Of a DNA stretch of 54,892 nucleotides, positions 44,537 to 53,482 are shown in pieces; positions within the stretch are counted from its first letter, which is position 1, and each line of letters starts with the position of its first letter. The notes below the pieces were generated by a model. That model was not told the origin of the DNA. It saw only the letters and a list, made by a program, of their open reading frames with translations, and did not search any database. A program made the translations under genes and the position numbers. The stretch comes from Paraburkholderia sp. (GTDB lineage: Bacteria > Pseudomonadota > Gammaproteobacteria > Burkholderiales > Burkholderiaceae): NCBI RefSeq assembly GCF_026225065.1, contig NZ_JAMFSB010000156.1, forward strand, positions 1 through 54,892, read 5' to 3'.

Positions 44537-45973
44537 ATGACCGTTAAGCTTGCTCTGTCCGCACGAAACCGGCTATGCACCCAGAACATGGCCGCCGCAC
44601 TCTCCGTTGCATGGTGCGTGTTCGCGGCAGCCAGTCCGGCCGAGGCACAGACGAGCGTCACCAGACCCCCGTTGCTCGTCGCGCAAAGTCAGCCCCAGCA
44701 GGCGGTGCCACAAGGGCAGACCTTCGAAGAAGAGATCATCCCGCAGCGCTATGCAAACAACCCGGATGTCGACGGCTTTATCAACGACATGGTGGCGCGC
44801 TACGACTTCGATCCCGCCGCGCTGCATGCGCTGTTTGCCGGTGTCAGCTACTCCGCGACCGCGGTCAAACTCGTCACACCGTCGCCGTCAACCGCGCCGT
44901 CTGTGAAGAACTGGCGAGCCTATCAGGCGCGCTTCCTCGATCCGATCCGCATCAATGCGGGCGTGCGCTTCTGGCGTAACAACCAGGCCACACTGCAGCG
45001 TGCTTATGAGCAATTTGGCGTACCGCCGGAAGTGATTGTCGGCATTCTCGGCGTGGAAACCATCTACGGGCGCTTCATGGGCAACTTCCGCGTGCTCGAC
45101 GCGCTGACGACCCTCGCCTTCGACTACCCGAACACTCCGAATCGCGCCGATCGCGAGCAGACCTTCCGCAAGAATCTCGAAGACTATCTGGTCTGGACTC
45201 GCGATTCGCAAATCGATCCGACCTCGGTGCTCGGCTCGTACACCGGGGCCATCGGCATTCCGCAATTTCTGCCGAGCAGCATCGTGCAGTATGCAATCTC
45301 GTATGACGGCAACAAGCAGATCGATTTGCGCAACAGCCAGGCCGACGCGATCGGCAGTGTGGCGAATTATCTGAAACAGAACGGTTGGGAAAACGGTCGA
45401 CCGGTGGTGTGGAACATCGGCTCGGACGCTGGCAGCCAGGGTATCGCGCAGGCTGGCGCGGATGGTCAGCCCGAACCGCATTGGCCGCTCGGGCAATTGC
45501 TGCACGCCGGCATGCTGCTCGATCAGCCGGGCCTCGATATGAACGCCGAGGCCGCCACGCCGGTGACGATCATCGATTTACCCACGCCCGGAATGCCTAC
45601 CGAATACAAGCTGGGGTTGAAGAATTTCTACGTGCTGACGCGTTATAACCGCAGCTTCTTTTATGCGCTGTCGGTGTATCAGCTCGGCGAGAGAATCAAG
45701 GCGCAACTGGAGGCGTCGGGCGATCTGGATAACAACGGCGCGCCTGGGTCGGCGCCGCCGGGGTTGGTGCCGCAAGGTTCGATTGCGCCAGGGGCGCTGC
45801 CGCAGGGTGCGATGCCGCCAAACTCGATACCCCGGAATTCGATGCCGGCGGGTTCGATGGCGCCCTCGTCCGTGCCTGCGCAGATGGCTGTGCCACCCTC
45901 GGCCAGCCCAATGCCTCCACCGATGGGTATGCCGGCTCCAGCGCCCGCACCGGACTCATCGGACTCGCAATAA
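44537..45973 (+). CDS. mltB: Lytic murein transglycosylase B with C-terminal low-complexity tail
   Basis: MltB (478 aa) cleaves the MurNAc-GlcNAc bond of peptidoglycan and forms 1,6-anhydromuramic acid. The catalytic Glu174 is in GILGVETIYGRFMGNFRVLDALTTLAFDYP, followed by YTGAIGIPQFLPSSIVQYAI and YKLGLKNFYVLTRYNRSFFYALSVYQLG, the family's conserved C-terminal end. A signal peptide (about 1-37, no lipobox Cys) precedes the domain, so this is a periplasmic form. After about residue 405 the chain is an unusual Pro/Gly/Met/Ser tail made of tandem pentapeptides. A TATACT hexamer (44476-44481) is a possible -10. It ends at a bidirectional terminator. Confidence 0.94.
   Translation: MTVKLALSARNRLCTQNMAAALSVAWCVFAAASPAEAQTSVTRPPLLVAQSQPQQAVPQGQTFEEEIIPQRYANNPDVDGFINDMVARYDFDPAALHALFAGVSYSATAVKLVTPSPSTAPSVKNWRAYQARFLDPIRINAGVRFWRNNQATLQRAYEQFGVPPEVIVGILGVETIYGRFMGNFRVLDALTTLAFDYPNTPNRADREQTFRKNLEDYLVWTRDSQIDPTSVLGSYTGAIGIPQFLPSSIVQYAISYDGNKQIDLRNSQADAIGSVANYLKQNGWENGRPVVWNIGSDAGSQGIAQAGADGQPEPHWPLGQLLHAGMLLDQPGLDMNAEAATPVTIIDLPTPGMPTEYKLGLKNFYVLTRYNRSFFYALSVYQLGERIKAQLEASGDLDNNGAPGSAPPGLVPQGSIAPGALPQGAMPPNSIPRNSMPAGSMAPSSVPAQMAVPPSASPMPPPMGMPAPAPAPDSSDSQ
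45764..45883 (+). repeat. Eight 15-bp in-frame repeats in the mltB tail
   Basis: Eight successive 15-bp units encode pentapeptides: LVPQG, SIAPG, ALPQG, AMPPN, SIPRN, SMPAG, SMAPS and SVPAQ. The shared pattern is S/A-hydrophobic-P/A-x-G/N. The reading frame is kept throughout, suggesting expansion of a flexible tail. Confidence 0.85.
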
Positions 45974-46022
45974 GCGCTCCCAGCCGGACCCACCGTGTTC
46001 GGAGCGTACTGCCCGAACCAAC

Positions 46023-46051
46023 AAAAAGCGCCGGTCATAGCCGGCGCTTTT
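46023..46051. terminator. Bidirectional terminator, mltB / cysM
   Basis: AAAAGCGCCGG (46024-46034) and its complement CCGGCGCTTTT (46041-46051) form a perfect stem with a TCATAG loop and U-tracts on both strands, between convergent genes. Confidence 0.93.
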
Positions 46052-46097
46052 GTTTGGCGAAGCATCAGGCGTATCCACCGCGCCTAACTAAACCCGA

Positions 46098-47000
46098 TCA
46101 CGCCGGGAACACCCCCGTCGACAGATACCGGTCGCCGCGATCACACACCACGAACACGATAGTCGCGTTCTCAACCTGCCGCGCAATCCGCAACGCCACC
46201 TCGCATGCGCCCGCCGAGGAAATGCCGCAGAAAATCCCTTCGACAGCCGCCATCTTGCGCGCCATCGCTTCCGACGCCGACTGGCTCACGTTCTCGACGC
46301 GATCCACACGGCTACGGTCGAAAATCTTCGGCAGATACGCTTCCGGCCACTTGCGGATGCCTGGAATACGCGAGCCTTCTTCCGGCTGCGCACCGATAAT
46401 CTCGATCGCCTGGTTCTGTTCCTTCAGATACTGCGACACGCCCATAATCGTACCGGTAGTGCCCATGGCCGAGACGAAGTGCGTAATACGCCCTTCGGTC
46501 TCCTGCCAGATTTCCGGACCGGTCGATTCGTAGTGCGAGATCGGATTATCCGGATTCGCAAACTGGTCGAGGATGATGCCCTTGCCTTCGCGCTGCATCT
46601 GCTCGGCGAGATCGCGTGCGTATTCCATGCCGCCCGTGACCGGCGTAAGCACGATCTGCGCGCCGTAAGCCGCCATGCTTTGGCGACGCTCGACGGACAG
46701 GTCTTCCGGCATGATCAGCACCATCTTGTAGCCACGAACGGCCGCCGCCATGGCCAGCGCGATGCCCGTGTTGCCGCTGGTGGCCTCGATCAGCGTGTCG
46801 CCCGGTTTGATGCGGCCGCGCGCTTCCGCCTTCTTGATCATCGACAATGCCGGGCGGTCCTTCACCGAGCCCGCCGGGTTGTTGCCCTCGAGCTTGCCGA
46901 GGATCACGTTATCGCGGCTGCGGATCTCGTCGTCAGGCAGGCGGACAAGCTGGACGAGCGGCGTATTGCCGATCGTGTCTTCAATCGTTTTGTAAGCCAT
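46098..47000 (-). CDS. cysM: Cysteine synthase B
   Basis: CysM (300 aa) is a PLP enzyme that makes cysteine (or S-sulfocysteine) from O-acetylserine and sulfide (or thiosulfate). The PLP lysine is Lys47 in NPAGSVKDRPA. TSGNTGIALA binds the substrate and phosphate, and MGTTGTIMGVSQYLKE binds the cofactor phosphate. The length and the segment GAQPEEGSRIPGIRKWP place it with CysM rather than CysK. Start 47000 (MAYKTIEDTIGNTPL) gives the standard N-terminus; the in-frame extension to 47225 is non-coding. It is transcribed in the same direction as the envelope genes but behind a separate terminator. Confidence 0.95.
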   Translation of the reverse strand: MAYKTIEDTIGNTPLVQLVRLPDDEIRSRDNVILGKLEGNNPAGSVKDRPALSMIKKAEARGRIKPGDTLIEATSGNTGIALAMAAAVRGYKMVLIMPEDLSVERRQSMAAYGAQIVLTPVTGGMEYARDLAEQMQREGKGIILDQFANPDNPISHYESTGPEIWQETEGRITHFVSAMGTTGTIMGVSQYLKEQNQAIEIIGAQPEEGSRIPGIRKWPEAYLPKIFDRSRVDRVENVSQSASEAMARKMAAVEGIFCGISSAGACEVALRIARQVENATIVFVVCDRGDRYLSTGVFPA

Positions 47001-47149
47001 ATGGGCTGCGGCTGTCGCTGCGCGGAGTATTGAATCCAACGATTCTAAACCACCGTACGTCCGCCTGCCGTGCGGCCCTTGTAACGGCATGGATGCATCG
47101 GCGGAAAGGCATGCCGATATAACGTATATGTATAAACGGAGCACAACGC

Positions 47150-47178
47150 AAAAAGCCCGCGGCCGAGTACCGCGGGAG
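47150..47178 (-). terminator. Terminator after the ComEA-like gene
   Basis: CCCGCGG (47156-47162) and CCGCGGG (47170-47176) form a 7-bp stem extended by flanking G-C pairs. On the minus strand CTTTTTG follows, about 110 bases after the stop of the ComEA-like gene. The rest of 47001-47288 holds AT-rich sequence that may include the cysM promoter, but no clear boxes. Confidence 0.75.
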
Positions 47179-47288
47179 CCAGTCATCGGAGTGACAGCTA
47201 AGGGAGTGTTGTATGCCGACTCCACTCCAACCTGAAGGAACGCTAACGATACGGCGGCACGAGCGTAACCAAGCGCCGCCGCATGCGT

Positions 47289-47681
47289 CTATTTCTTCAC
47301 CACCACTGCCGCGTTACCTTTCTGCGCGCCAGCCGCCGTAGCCGGCTGAGACACTGCGGTCGCAGCGGTCGCGGCGTTGCCCTGCGCAGGCGCCGCAGCC
47401 TGTACCCCAGCAGCAGCACCAGCCGGACCGACAGCGAGACCTTCAGCCTGCAGGCGCTCGACGGTATGCCCGCCCATGCCCTTGACACGCTTGCTGAGAT
47501 CCGTGGGATCCTTGAACGGCCCGTGCGCGTCACGCTCTTCGAGAATGGCTTTCGCCTTGGCGGGACCAATCCCCTTGATGCCACGCAGCCCAGCCTCGTT
47601 GGCCGTATTGATGTCGACCGACGCGTAGGCGTGACCGAATGCGGCGAGCATTGCCGCCGTAACCATGATTTTTCGCAACAT
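47289..47681 (-). CDS. Exported ComEA-like helix-hairpin-helix protein
   Basis: The protein (130 aa) has a signal peptide (MLRKIMVTAAMLAAFGHAYA) and one helix-hairpin-helix domain (about 22-80): VDINTANEAGLRGIKGIGPAKAKAILEERDAHGPFKDPTDLSKRVKGMG. This is the ComEA pattern with the N-T-A motif and the G-I-G-P hairpin, which binds DNA non-specifically in the periplasm. In competence systems ComEA captures incoming DNA. The Ala/Gly/Gln-rich C-terminus ends in basic VVVKK. ATG 47681 is chosen because GGGAG is seven bases upstream. No other competence gene is nearby. Confidence 0.88.
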   Translation of the reverse strand: MLRKIMVTAAMLAAFGHAYASVDINTANEAGLRGIKGIGPAKAKAILEERDAHGPFKDPTDLSKRVKGMGGHTVERLQAEGLAVGPAGAAAGVQAAAPAQGNAATAATAVSQPATAAGAQKGNAAVVVKK

Positions 47682-47702
47682 ATGGAATCTCCCTCTTACA
47701 AC

Positions 47703-47729
47703 CTGGCCGGTGACGATCACCGGCCAGGA
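47703..47729. terminator. Hairpin between hldD and the ComEA-like gene
   Basis: CCTGGCCGGTGA (47703-47714) and its perfect complement (47718-47729) form a 12-bp stem with a CGA loop. On the minus strand only TT follows, so it may be a weak terminator of the hldD transcript or a processing hairpin. Confidence 0.55.
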
Positions 47730-47759
47730 GATTCCAGTTTAGAGAGGTCTGCGAATGAT

Positions 47760-48752
47760 TTATAGCTGGCCGAATAGCCAACGTACGTAACGGTCGACAC
47801 CGTCCTGCACGCTCAGGAACGGCGCATCGTAGCCCGCTGTTCGCAGCTTCGTGAGATCGGCCTGCGTGAAGCACTGGTATTTGCCGCGCAGCGCATCGGG
47901 AAACGGAATGTACTCGATCAAGCCGCGCTGCACCTGCTCGGCAAGCGAGAGCGGCGGTTCGTTGTTGAGCGCGCGCAACGTGTTGACGACGGTCGTCGCA
48001 ATATCGTTGAACGGCTGCGCACGGCCGCTGCCGAGATTGAAGATACCCGACTTCTCCGGATGGTCGAAGAAGTGCAGATTGACCTTCGTCACGTCTTCAA
48101 CCGAAACGAAATCGCGCGTCTGTTCGCCGGCCGCATAGCCGTTGTATTCGCCGAACAGCTTGACCTTGCCCTCGGCGCGGAACTGGTTGAAGTTATGGAA
48201 TGCAACCGACGCCATCCGCGCCTTGTGGGTTTCGCGCTGGCCGTACACGTTGAAGTAGCGAAAGCCGGCAATCTGGCTTTTCGCAGTGGGCAGCACGCGG
48301 CGAATCACCTGATCGAACAGGAACTTCGAATAGCCGTAGACGTTGAGCGGCTGCTCCACTTCGCGCTCTTCCACGAAGCGGCTCGAGCCGCCATACGTCG
48401 CCGCGGACGATGCGTACAGAAACTGCACGCCCTGCGCGAGACACGCGTCGAGTACCGCGCGGCTGTAGCGGAAGTTGTTGTCCATCATGTAGCGGCCGTC
48501 GGTTTCCATCGTGTCCGAACAGGCACCTTCGTGGAATATCGCGCGCACCTTGCCGAAATCGCCGCGCGCAAAGCGTTCGACGAACTCGGTCTTGTCGAGA
48601 TAGTCGTCGATCTCGCAATCGACCAGGTTCTTGAACTTGTCAGCGCGCGTGAGATTGTCGACGGCGATGATGCGTTGTTCGCCGCGCTCGTTGAGCGCTT
48701 TGACGATATTGCTGCCGATAAAGCCGGCCGCGCCGGTGACGATAAGGGTCAT
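47760..48752 (-). CDS. hldD: ADP-L-glycero-D-manno-heptose 6-epimerase
   Basis: HldD (RfaD, 330 aa) inverts the C6 centre of ADP-D-glycero-heptose to give the precursor of LPS inner-core heptose. It is a short-chain dehydrogenase with the N-terminal NADP motif [19 protein letters not shown], the catalytic Y-x3-K in [15 protein letters not shown], and the family segments [20 protein letters not shown] and [26 protein letters not shown] 48752 gives the standard start [10 protein letters not shown]. It lies 123 bases downstream of hldA on the same strand, so the heptose pathway genes are clustered. Confidence 0.97.
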   Translation of the reverse strand: MTLIVTGAAGFIGSNIVKALNERGEQRIIAVDNLTRADKFKNLVDCEIDDYLDKTEFVERFARGDFGKVRAIFHEGACSDTMETDGRYMMDNNFRYSRAVLDACLAQGVQFLYASSAATYGGSSRFVEEREVEQPLNVYGYSKFLFDQVIRRVLPTAKSQIAGFRYFNVYGQRETHKARMASVAFHNFNQFRAEGKVKLFGEYNGYAAGEQTRDFVSVEDVTKVNLHFFDHPEKSGIFNLGSGRAQPFNDIATTVVNTLRALNNEPPLSLAEQVQRGLIEYIPFPDALRGKYQCFTQADLTKLRTAGYDAPFLSVQDGVDRYVRWLFGQL

Positions 48753-48875
48753 GGTCGTCCTGCGGAATTGAGCTTTACATAGGGTTGAAGTGAGCGCTGA
48801 AGCGCCAACTCCAACCGACAGTTTCAATGACACCCGGCGCTCGCGCCGCAAACGGGCGCGAGGCGGCGTGCGGTA

Positions 48876-49850
48876 TTAGAGAAAGAGTTCGTCGTAGTCG
48901 ACGGTGGCGGTACCCAGCTTGCCGACCACGATGCCGGCCGCGCGGTTAGCAAGCGCAACAGCATCGACGAGCGACAGGCCCGCGCCGAGCATCACGGCCA
49001 GCGTGGCGATCACGGTGTCGCCCGCACCCGAGACATCATACACTTCACGCGCAACGGCCGAGGCGTGCAGGATGCCGTCGTCAGAGAAGAGCGTCATGCC
49101 CTCTTCCGAGCGCGTCAGCAGCAACGCCTTGAATTCGAGCTCGGTGCGCAGCTTCGTCACCCGAGCGATCAGATCGTCTTCCGATTTCCATTGCCCGACT
49201 ACCTCGCGCAACTCCGCGCGATTCGGCGTGATCAAGGTAGCGCCGCGGTAGCGCTCCCAATCGTCACCCTTCGGGTCGACCAGCACCGGCTTGCCGGCCG
49301 CGTGCGCCTTCGCGATCATCTTCGTGACGTGTGTCAGACCACCTTTGGCGTAGTCCGACATCAGGATCACGTCATGGGAGGACAGCAGTTCGTCGAAGCG
49401 CGCCAGGCTCGCGAGCAGCACTTCATGGGCGGGCGTGTTCTCGAAGTCGACCCGCAGCAACTGCTGTTGACGCGACAGGACGCGCAGCTTTATGGTGGTC
49501 AGCAGAGCGGGATCGCGCTCGAGATGCGGCACCACGCCGCTGTCACCGAGCAACTGAATGATGCGCTCGCCAGGCTCGTCATGACCGACCACGCACAGCA
49601 ATCCCGCCTGCGCGCCAAGGGCGACAGCATTGCGCGCCACGTTGGCCGCGCCGCCGAGGCGATCTTCCTGCCTCTGCACATGCACGACCGGCACCGGCGC
49701 CTCGGGCGAAATACGATTGACGTCGCCAAACCAGTAACGGTCGAGCATGACGTCACCGACCACCAGAACACGTGCACCGCCAAGCCGCTCGCGTGGTACG
49801 GCGATCGGAGCGGAAGCGGACACGGTGGTTTCGTTGACAGACTCAGACAT
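48876..49850 (-). CDS. hldA: D-glycero-beta-D-manno-heptose-7-phosphate kinase (HldA type)
   Basis: The protein (324 aa) is a PfkB/ribokinase-family sugar kinase that phosphorylates D-glycero-D-manno-heptose 7-phosphate at C1. Sequence evidence: [49 protein letters not shown], and the catalytic motif [21 protein letters not shown]. The length covers only the kinase half of E. coli HldE, so the adenylyltransferase (HldC) must be encoded elsewhere, as is normal for Burkholderia. ATG 49850 overlaps the ugd stop (ATGTCTGA), suggesting translational coupling; Met at 49877 is an alternative. Confidence 0.94.
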   Translation of the reverse strand: MSESVNETTVSASAPIAVPRERLGGARVLVVGDVMLDRYWFGDVNRISPEAPVPVVHVQRQEDRLGGAANVARNAVALGAQAGLLCVVGHDEPGERIIQLLGDSGVVPHLERDPALLTTIKLRVLSRQQQLLRVDFENTPAHEVLLASLARFDELLSSHDVILMSDYAKGGLTHVTKMIAKAHAAGKPVLVDPKGDDWERYRGATLITPNRAELREVVGQWKSEDDLIARVTKLRTELEFKALLLTRSEEGMTLFSDDGILHASAVAREVYDVSGAGDTVIATLAVMLGAGLSLVDAVALANRAAGIVVGKLGTATVDYDELFL

Positions 49851-51246
49851 CGGCTGGGAGTTCGGATGGGTGGGCATAAGGACGTCCAATCGAGTGGTAA
49901 TCGATGCCCAGTTCGGTCATCGCTTCCGGTTCGTAAAGGTTACGGCCGTCGAAAATGAGCGGCGTCTTCAGCACCGATTTCAGGTGCAGGAAGTCCGGGC
50001 TCTTGAACTCTTTCCATTCTGTGACGATCACCAGCGCGTCTGCGCCTGTGAGCGTTTCGTTCTGGGTGCTCGTGAAGTGCAGACGGGCCAGTTGTTCTGG
50101 CGCGTCGTGCAGATCGATCGCGAACACCCGGCGCGCTTCGTTGAGCGCAACAGGATCGTATGCGCGGACGTTGGCGCCGCGTGTCAGAAGCTCGGCGATG
50201 ATGCGCCGGCTCGGCGCTTCACGCATGTCGTCGGTGTTCGGCTTGAAGGCGAGACCCCACACGGCAAAGGTGCGGCCGCTCAGGTCGTCGCCAAGCGTGC
50301 TGGTGATCTTGCGCACGAGCACTTCTTTCTGCTCGTTGTTCACCGCTTCGACGGCTTCGAGAATGCGCAGATTGTGACCGCTTTCGCTGGCCGTGCGCAC
50401 CAGCGCCTGCACGTCCTTCGGGAAGCATGAGCCGCCGTAGCCGCATCCGGCATACAGGAAGTGATAGCCGATGCGCGGGTCCGAGCCGATGCCACGGCGC
50501 ACCGCTTCGATGTCCGCGCCAACGCGGTCAGCCAGGTTCGCCATCTCGTTCATGAACGAGATGCGCGTGGCAAGCATCGCATTGGCCGCGTACTTCGTGA
50601 ATTCCGCCGAGCGCACATCCATGTAGAGCGTGCGTTCGTGATTGCGGTTGAACGGCGCATACAGGCGCTTCATGAGTTCGCGGGCACGTTGACCGGCTTC
50701 GTCTTCGTCGTGGCCAAGCACGATACGGTCCGGACGCATGAAGTCATCGACTGCAGCACCCTCCTTGAGGAATTCCGGATTCGAGACGACCGAGAAGCGA
50801 TGCTGGTCGCTGCCGGCCAAACCGCGCTTCGCCAGTTCCTCTTGCACGACCGCGCACACGCGCTGCGCGGTGCCGACCGGAACCGTCGACTTGTCGACGA
50901 TCACCTTGAAGCCGTTCATGGTGCGACCGATATTGCGCGCCGCTTCGAGGACGTACTGCAGGTCGGCCGAGCCATCTTCATCGGGCGGCGTACCGACCGC
51001 GATGAACTGCACGTCGCCGTGCGCCACGCTCGCCTCGACGTCCGTCGAAAACGTGATGCGCCGCGCGGCCCGGGTACGGGCGATGATTTCCTGCAAACCC
51101 GGTTCGTGGATGGGGACGCCACCGTTGTTGAGGATTTCGATCTTGCGCGGATCGACGTCCAGACAGAAAACGTCGTGGCCGATTTCGGCAAGACACGCGC
51201 CAGTGACAAGCCCGACATAGCCCGTGCCGATGATGGTGATTTTCAT
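49843..51246 (-). CDS. ugd: UDP-glucose 6-dehydrogenase
   Basis: Ugd (467 aa) oxidises UDP-glucose to UDP-glucuronate, feeding exopolysaccharide and aminoarabinose (lipid A modification) synthesis. The N-terminal NAD motif is [21 protein letters not shown]. The catalytic Cys274 is in [18 protein letters not shown]. Conserved [11 protein letters not shown] and [21 protein letters not shown] complete the signature. GGAACG lies before the ATG. It is cotranscribed with hldA (8-base overlap) and follows lapB by 50 bases. Confidence 0.96.
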   Translation of the reverse strand: MKITIIGTGYVGLVTGACLAEIGHDVFCLDVDPRKIEILNNGGVPIHEPGLQEIIARTRAARRITFSTDVEASVAHGDVQFIAVGTPPDEDGSADLQYVLEAARNIGRTMNGFKVIVDKSTVPVGTAQRVCAVVQEELAKRGLAGSDQHRFSVVSNPEFLKEGAAVDDFMRPDRIVLGHDEDEAGQRARELMKRLYAPFNRNHERTLYMDVRSAEFTKYAANAMLATRISFMNEMANLADRVGADIEAVRRGIGSDPRIGYHFLYAGCGYGGSCFPKDVQALVRTASESGHNLRILEAVEAVNNEQKEVLVRKITSTLGDDLSGRTFAVWGLAFKPNTDDMREAPSRRIIAELLTRGANVRAYDPVALNEARRVFAIDLHDAPEQLARLHFTSTQNETLTGADALVIVTEWKEFKSPDFLHLKSVLKTPLIFDGRNLYEPEAMTELGIDYHSIGRPYAHPSELPADV

Positions 51247-51296
51247 ACGCGTTCCGGTTATGGGTTCCGGTTATGTTGCCGGTGATGGTTTCCGGG

Positions 51297-52472
51297 TCAG
51301 CTCGACGCCGTGATCGGTTCGACCCGGCGCGGCGCATAGGTTTCCCACCCGCTGCAACCCGGACACTGCCAGTAGAAAAGGCGTGCCCGGAAACCGCAAT
51401 TCTGGCACGTATACCGTGGCAGATTTTTGGTACGCTGCCTGATCAGCGTGCGCATCAGTTCGAGCTCACTGCGCCGCGGTTCTTCCGCCGTGGCCTGCTG
51501 GGCTTCAAGCAGGCGAGTCATGCCGGCCAGATTGGGCGACTTCTGCATCTGCGACCGCGCGAGCGTATGCGCTGCATCCTGGCCGCGCAGGGCCGCGACG
51601 TACTGGTAGGCGACGTCGAGCAGATCGTTCGTGGGGTAGCGGTCGACCCAGGTCGTCAGCAGATCCGCCCCGTCCTCCGGGCGGCCGAGCGCCTCATAAG
51701 CCTTCATCAGCTTCTCGGCGACGAGCGGCAAATACGAAGAATTTTGCTCCTCGACCTTGCGCCATTGCGCGATCGCCGCTTCCTGCACGCCACCTGCCAT
51801 ATCCACATCACCAAACAGAATAGTGGCGCGGACGCTGTGCGGGTTGGCCTTCAAGGCCAGATGCAACTGGCGGCGCGACTCGTCGGGCTTCTTTTGCTGC
51901 AACGCTTCCTGGGCCAGTTCGCAGTGGAACTGGCCGATTTCCTTGTCCAGCGATTCGGCGCCCATCGTTTCGAGGTGGCGCGCCGTGTCGATCGACTTGT
52001 TCCAGTCCTTCTCGATTTCGTAGATGGTGAGCAGCGCACGCTGGGCGCCCAGCGCGTAATCACCGGTTTCAAGCGAGCGGAACGTCTCTTCAGCGCGATC
52101 GAGCAGGCCTGCCTTCAGGAAGTCCTGGCCCAGTTCGTAGAGCGCGTGGTCGCGCTCGGTGACAGGCAGGTCGGCGCGGCTCAGCAGATTTTGATGCACG
52201 CGAATCGCACGATCCGTCTCGCCGCGGCGGCGAAAAAGGTTACCGAGCGCGAAATGCAGTTCGATGGTTTCCGGGTCGAGCTTGACGACCTCGATGAACG
52301 CATCGATGGCCTGGTCCGGCTGCTCGTTAAGGAGAAAATTGAGGCCGCGGAAATACGAACGCGGCAGGTTAGCGCTCTCGGACAGCAACGTCTTGAGGTC
52401 GTAACGCGCGGCCATCCAGCCGAACGCGAAAGCGACGGGTATGACAAGCAGCCACCAGAAGTCTAGATCCAT
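51297..52472 (-). CDS. lapB: Lipopolysaccharide assembly protein LapB (YciM)
   Basis: LapB (391 aa) tunes LPS synthesis by guiding LpxC to the FtsH protease. The N-terminal membrane anchor is WWLLVIPVAFAFGWMAARYD, followed by TPR repeats through about residue 335 (for example AIDAFIEVVKLDPETIELHFALGNLFRRRGE). The C-terminal rubredoxin-like zinc domain has two C-x2-C pairs (CQNCGFRARLFYWQCPGCSGW). The neighbours lapA upstream and hldA/ugd downstream fit an envelope operon. Confidence 0.95.
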   Translation of the reverse strand: MDLDFWWLLVIPVAFAFGWMAARYDLKTLLSESANLPRSYFRGLNFLLNEQPDQAIDAFIEVVKLDPETIELHFALGNLFRRRGETDRAIRVHQNLLSRADLPVTERDHALYELGQDFLKAGLLDRAEETFRSLETGDYALGAQRALLTIYEIEKDWNKSIDTARHLETMGAESLDKEIGQFHCELAQEALQQKKPDESRRQLHLALKANPHSVRATILFGDVDMAGGVQEAAIAQWRKVEEQNSSYLPLVAEKLMKAYEALGRPEDGADLLTTWVDRYPTNDLLDVAYQYVAALRGQDAAHTLARSQMQKSPNLAGMTRLLEAQQATAEEPRRSELELMRTLIRQRTKNLPRYTCQNCGFRARLFYWQCPGCSGWETYAPRRVEPITASS

Positions 52473-52531
52473 GCGATTGGTCGAGAGTACAGAAACAAAA
52501 GCCGCGCCTTAGGCGCACGGCATGGGAGAGC

Positions 52532-52825
52532 CTAGATCAGCGGCGGCAGCGGCGGGGTTTCGACCACCACCGGGGCCTCGCGCGCCACACGCAACTCGCG
52601 CTTGAGACGGCCGTTTTCGAGCCGCAACCGGACCAACGCCGGTACCGCCGACACCAGCCCCGCCAGCAAGCCCACCACGAAGAAAGCAAGGCCGATCAGG
52701 ATCAGCGGAGCGGACCACGCGTAGCCGGCCAGGAAATTCAGCGTAGCGGTTTGCGTGTTGGAGAGCGCGAGCACCAGCAGGAGCACGAACACCAGAACGC
52801 GGATCAGCCAGACGATAAATTTCAT
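52532..52825 (-). CDS. lapA: Lipopolysaccharide assembly protein A (LapA)
   Basis: LapA (97 aa) is a small inner-membrane protein with two helices (FIVWLIRVLVFVLLLVLAL and PLILIGLAFFVVGLLAGLVSAV) and a short C-terminal basic coil (RLRLENGRLKRELR). It acts with LapB in LPS assembly. The conserved motif N-x-x-x-x-x-x-F-L-A between the helices is seen in SNTQTATLNFLAGY. ATG 52825 gives the standard start (MKFIVWLIR) with AAGAGA upstream. Confidence 0.93.
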   Translation of the reverse strand: MKFIVWLIRVLVFVLLLVLALSNTQTATLNFLAGYAWSAPLILIGLAFFVVGLLAGLVSAVPALVRLRLENGRLKRELRVAREAPVVVETPPLPPLI

Positions 52826-53028
52826 GAATATGGTCTCTTGACGGCAGTTGCGGGTCGGACGCCGGCTGGATGACGCGCGTCGCGCCACGATCCTGCCCGC
52901 GCCGAAGTGACCCGTATTGTAATTGAAGGCTCTGCGAGTGGGCAGTAACAAGCGTTTCGCATGCGCTTACTTGTGGTTTAGCGCGGGAATGGAGGACATG
53001 GAGGTTGTCCCACATCAAAACGCGGGCG

Positions 53029-53056
53029 AAAAAAAAGCGCCTGAAGGCGCTTTTTT
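53029..53056. terminator. Terminator after ihfB
   Basis: GCGCCT (53037-53042) and AGGCGC (53045-53050) form a tight stem, extended by an A-tract on the left and T6 on the right. On the minus strand it lies about 70 bases after the ihfB stop. Confidence 0.9.
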
Positions 53057-53126
53057 GGTCTTTTGCCGTCTGGCGTTGGCCGCTGACGCTATTTGCACCG
53101 CGCTGCTTACCGCGCAGCGCAGCCGC

Positions 53127-53450
53127 TTACAGATCGTCGTCCGGCTCATCGTCCTTCAACGGCTCGCCCGCGCGGCGGTCTACCCGCTCGCGCAATTCCT
53201 TGCCAGGCTTGAAGTGCGGCACGAACTTCTCAGGTACCAGCACCTTCTCGCCCGATTTCGGATTGCGCCCGACACGGGAGGGACGACGGTTGAGGCCGAA
53301 GCTGCCGAAGCCGCGAATTTCGATGCGATGGCCGTTGGCAAGCGCCTCCGACATCGCATCAAGCATCGTCTTCACCGCGAAATCCGCATCTTTAAGTACA
53401 AGCTGCGGAAATCGCGTAGCCAGCTGGGCGACCAATTCCGATTTGGTCAT
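53127..53450 (-). CDS. ihfB: Integration host factor beta subunit
   Basis: IhfB (107 aa) pairs with IhfA to bend DNA sharply and often helps sigma-54 activators contact the polymerase, which is relevant to the two activators in this window. The N-terminus [17 protein letters not shown], the core [34 protein letters not shown] and the [10 protein letters not shown] ending identify it. The acidic tail of about ten residues (KDDEPDDDL) extends beyond the E. coli length. It lies 32 bases after rpsA on the same strand. Confidence 0.97.
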   Translation of the reverse strand: MTKSELVAQLATRFPQLVLKDADFAVKTMLDAMSEALANGHRIEIRGFGSFGLNRRPSRVGRNPKSGEKVLVPEKFVPHFKPGKELRERVDRRAGEPLKDDEPDDDL

Positions 53451-53482
53451 ACTGCAGCAGACCTCTCAAGAAAACTCAAGGC

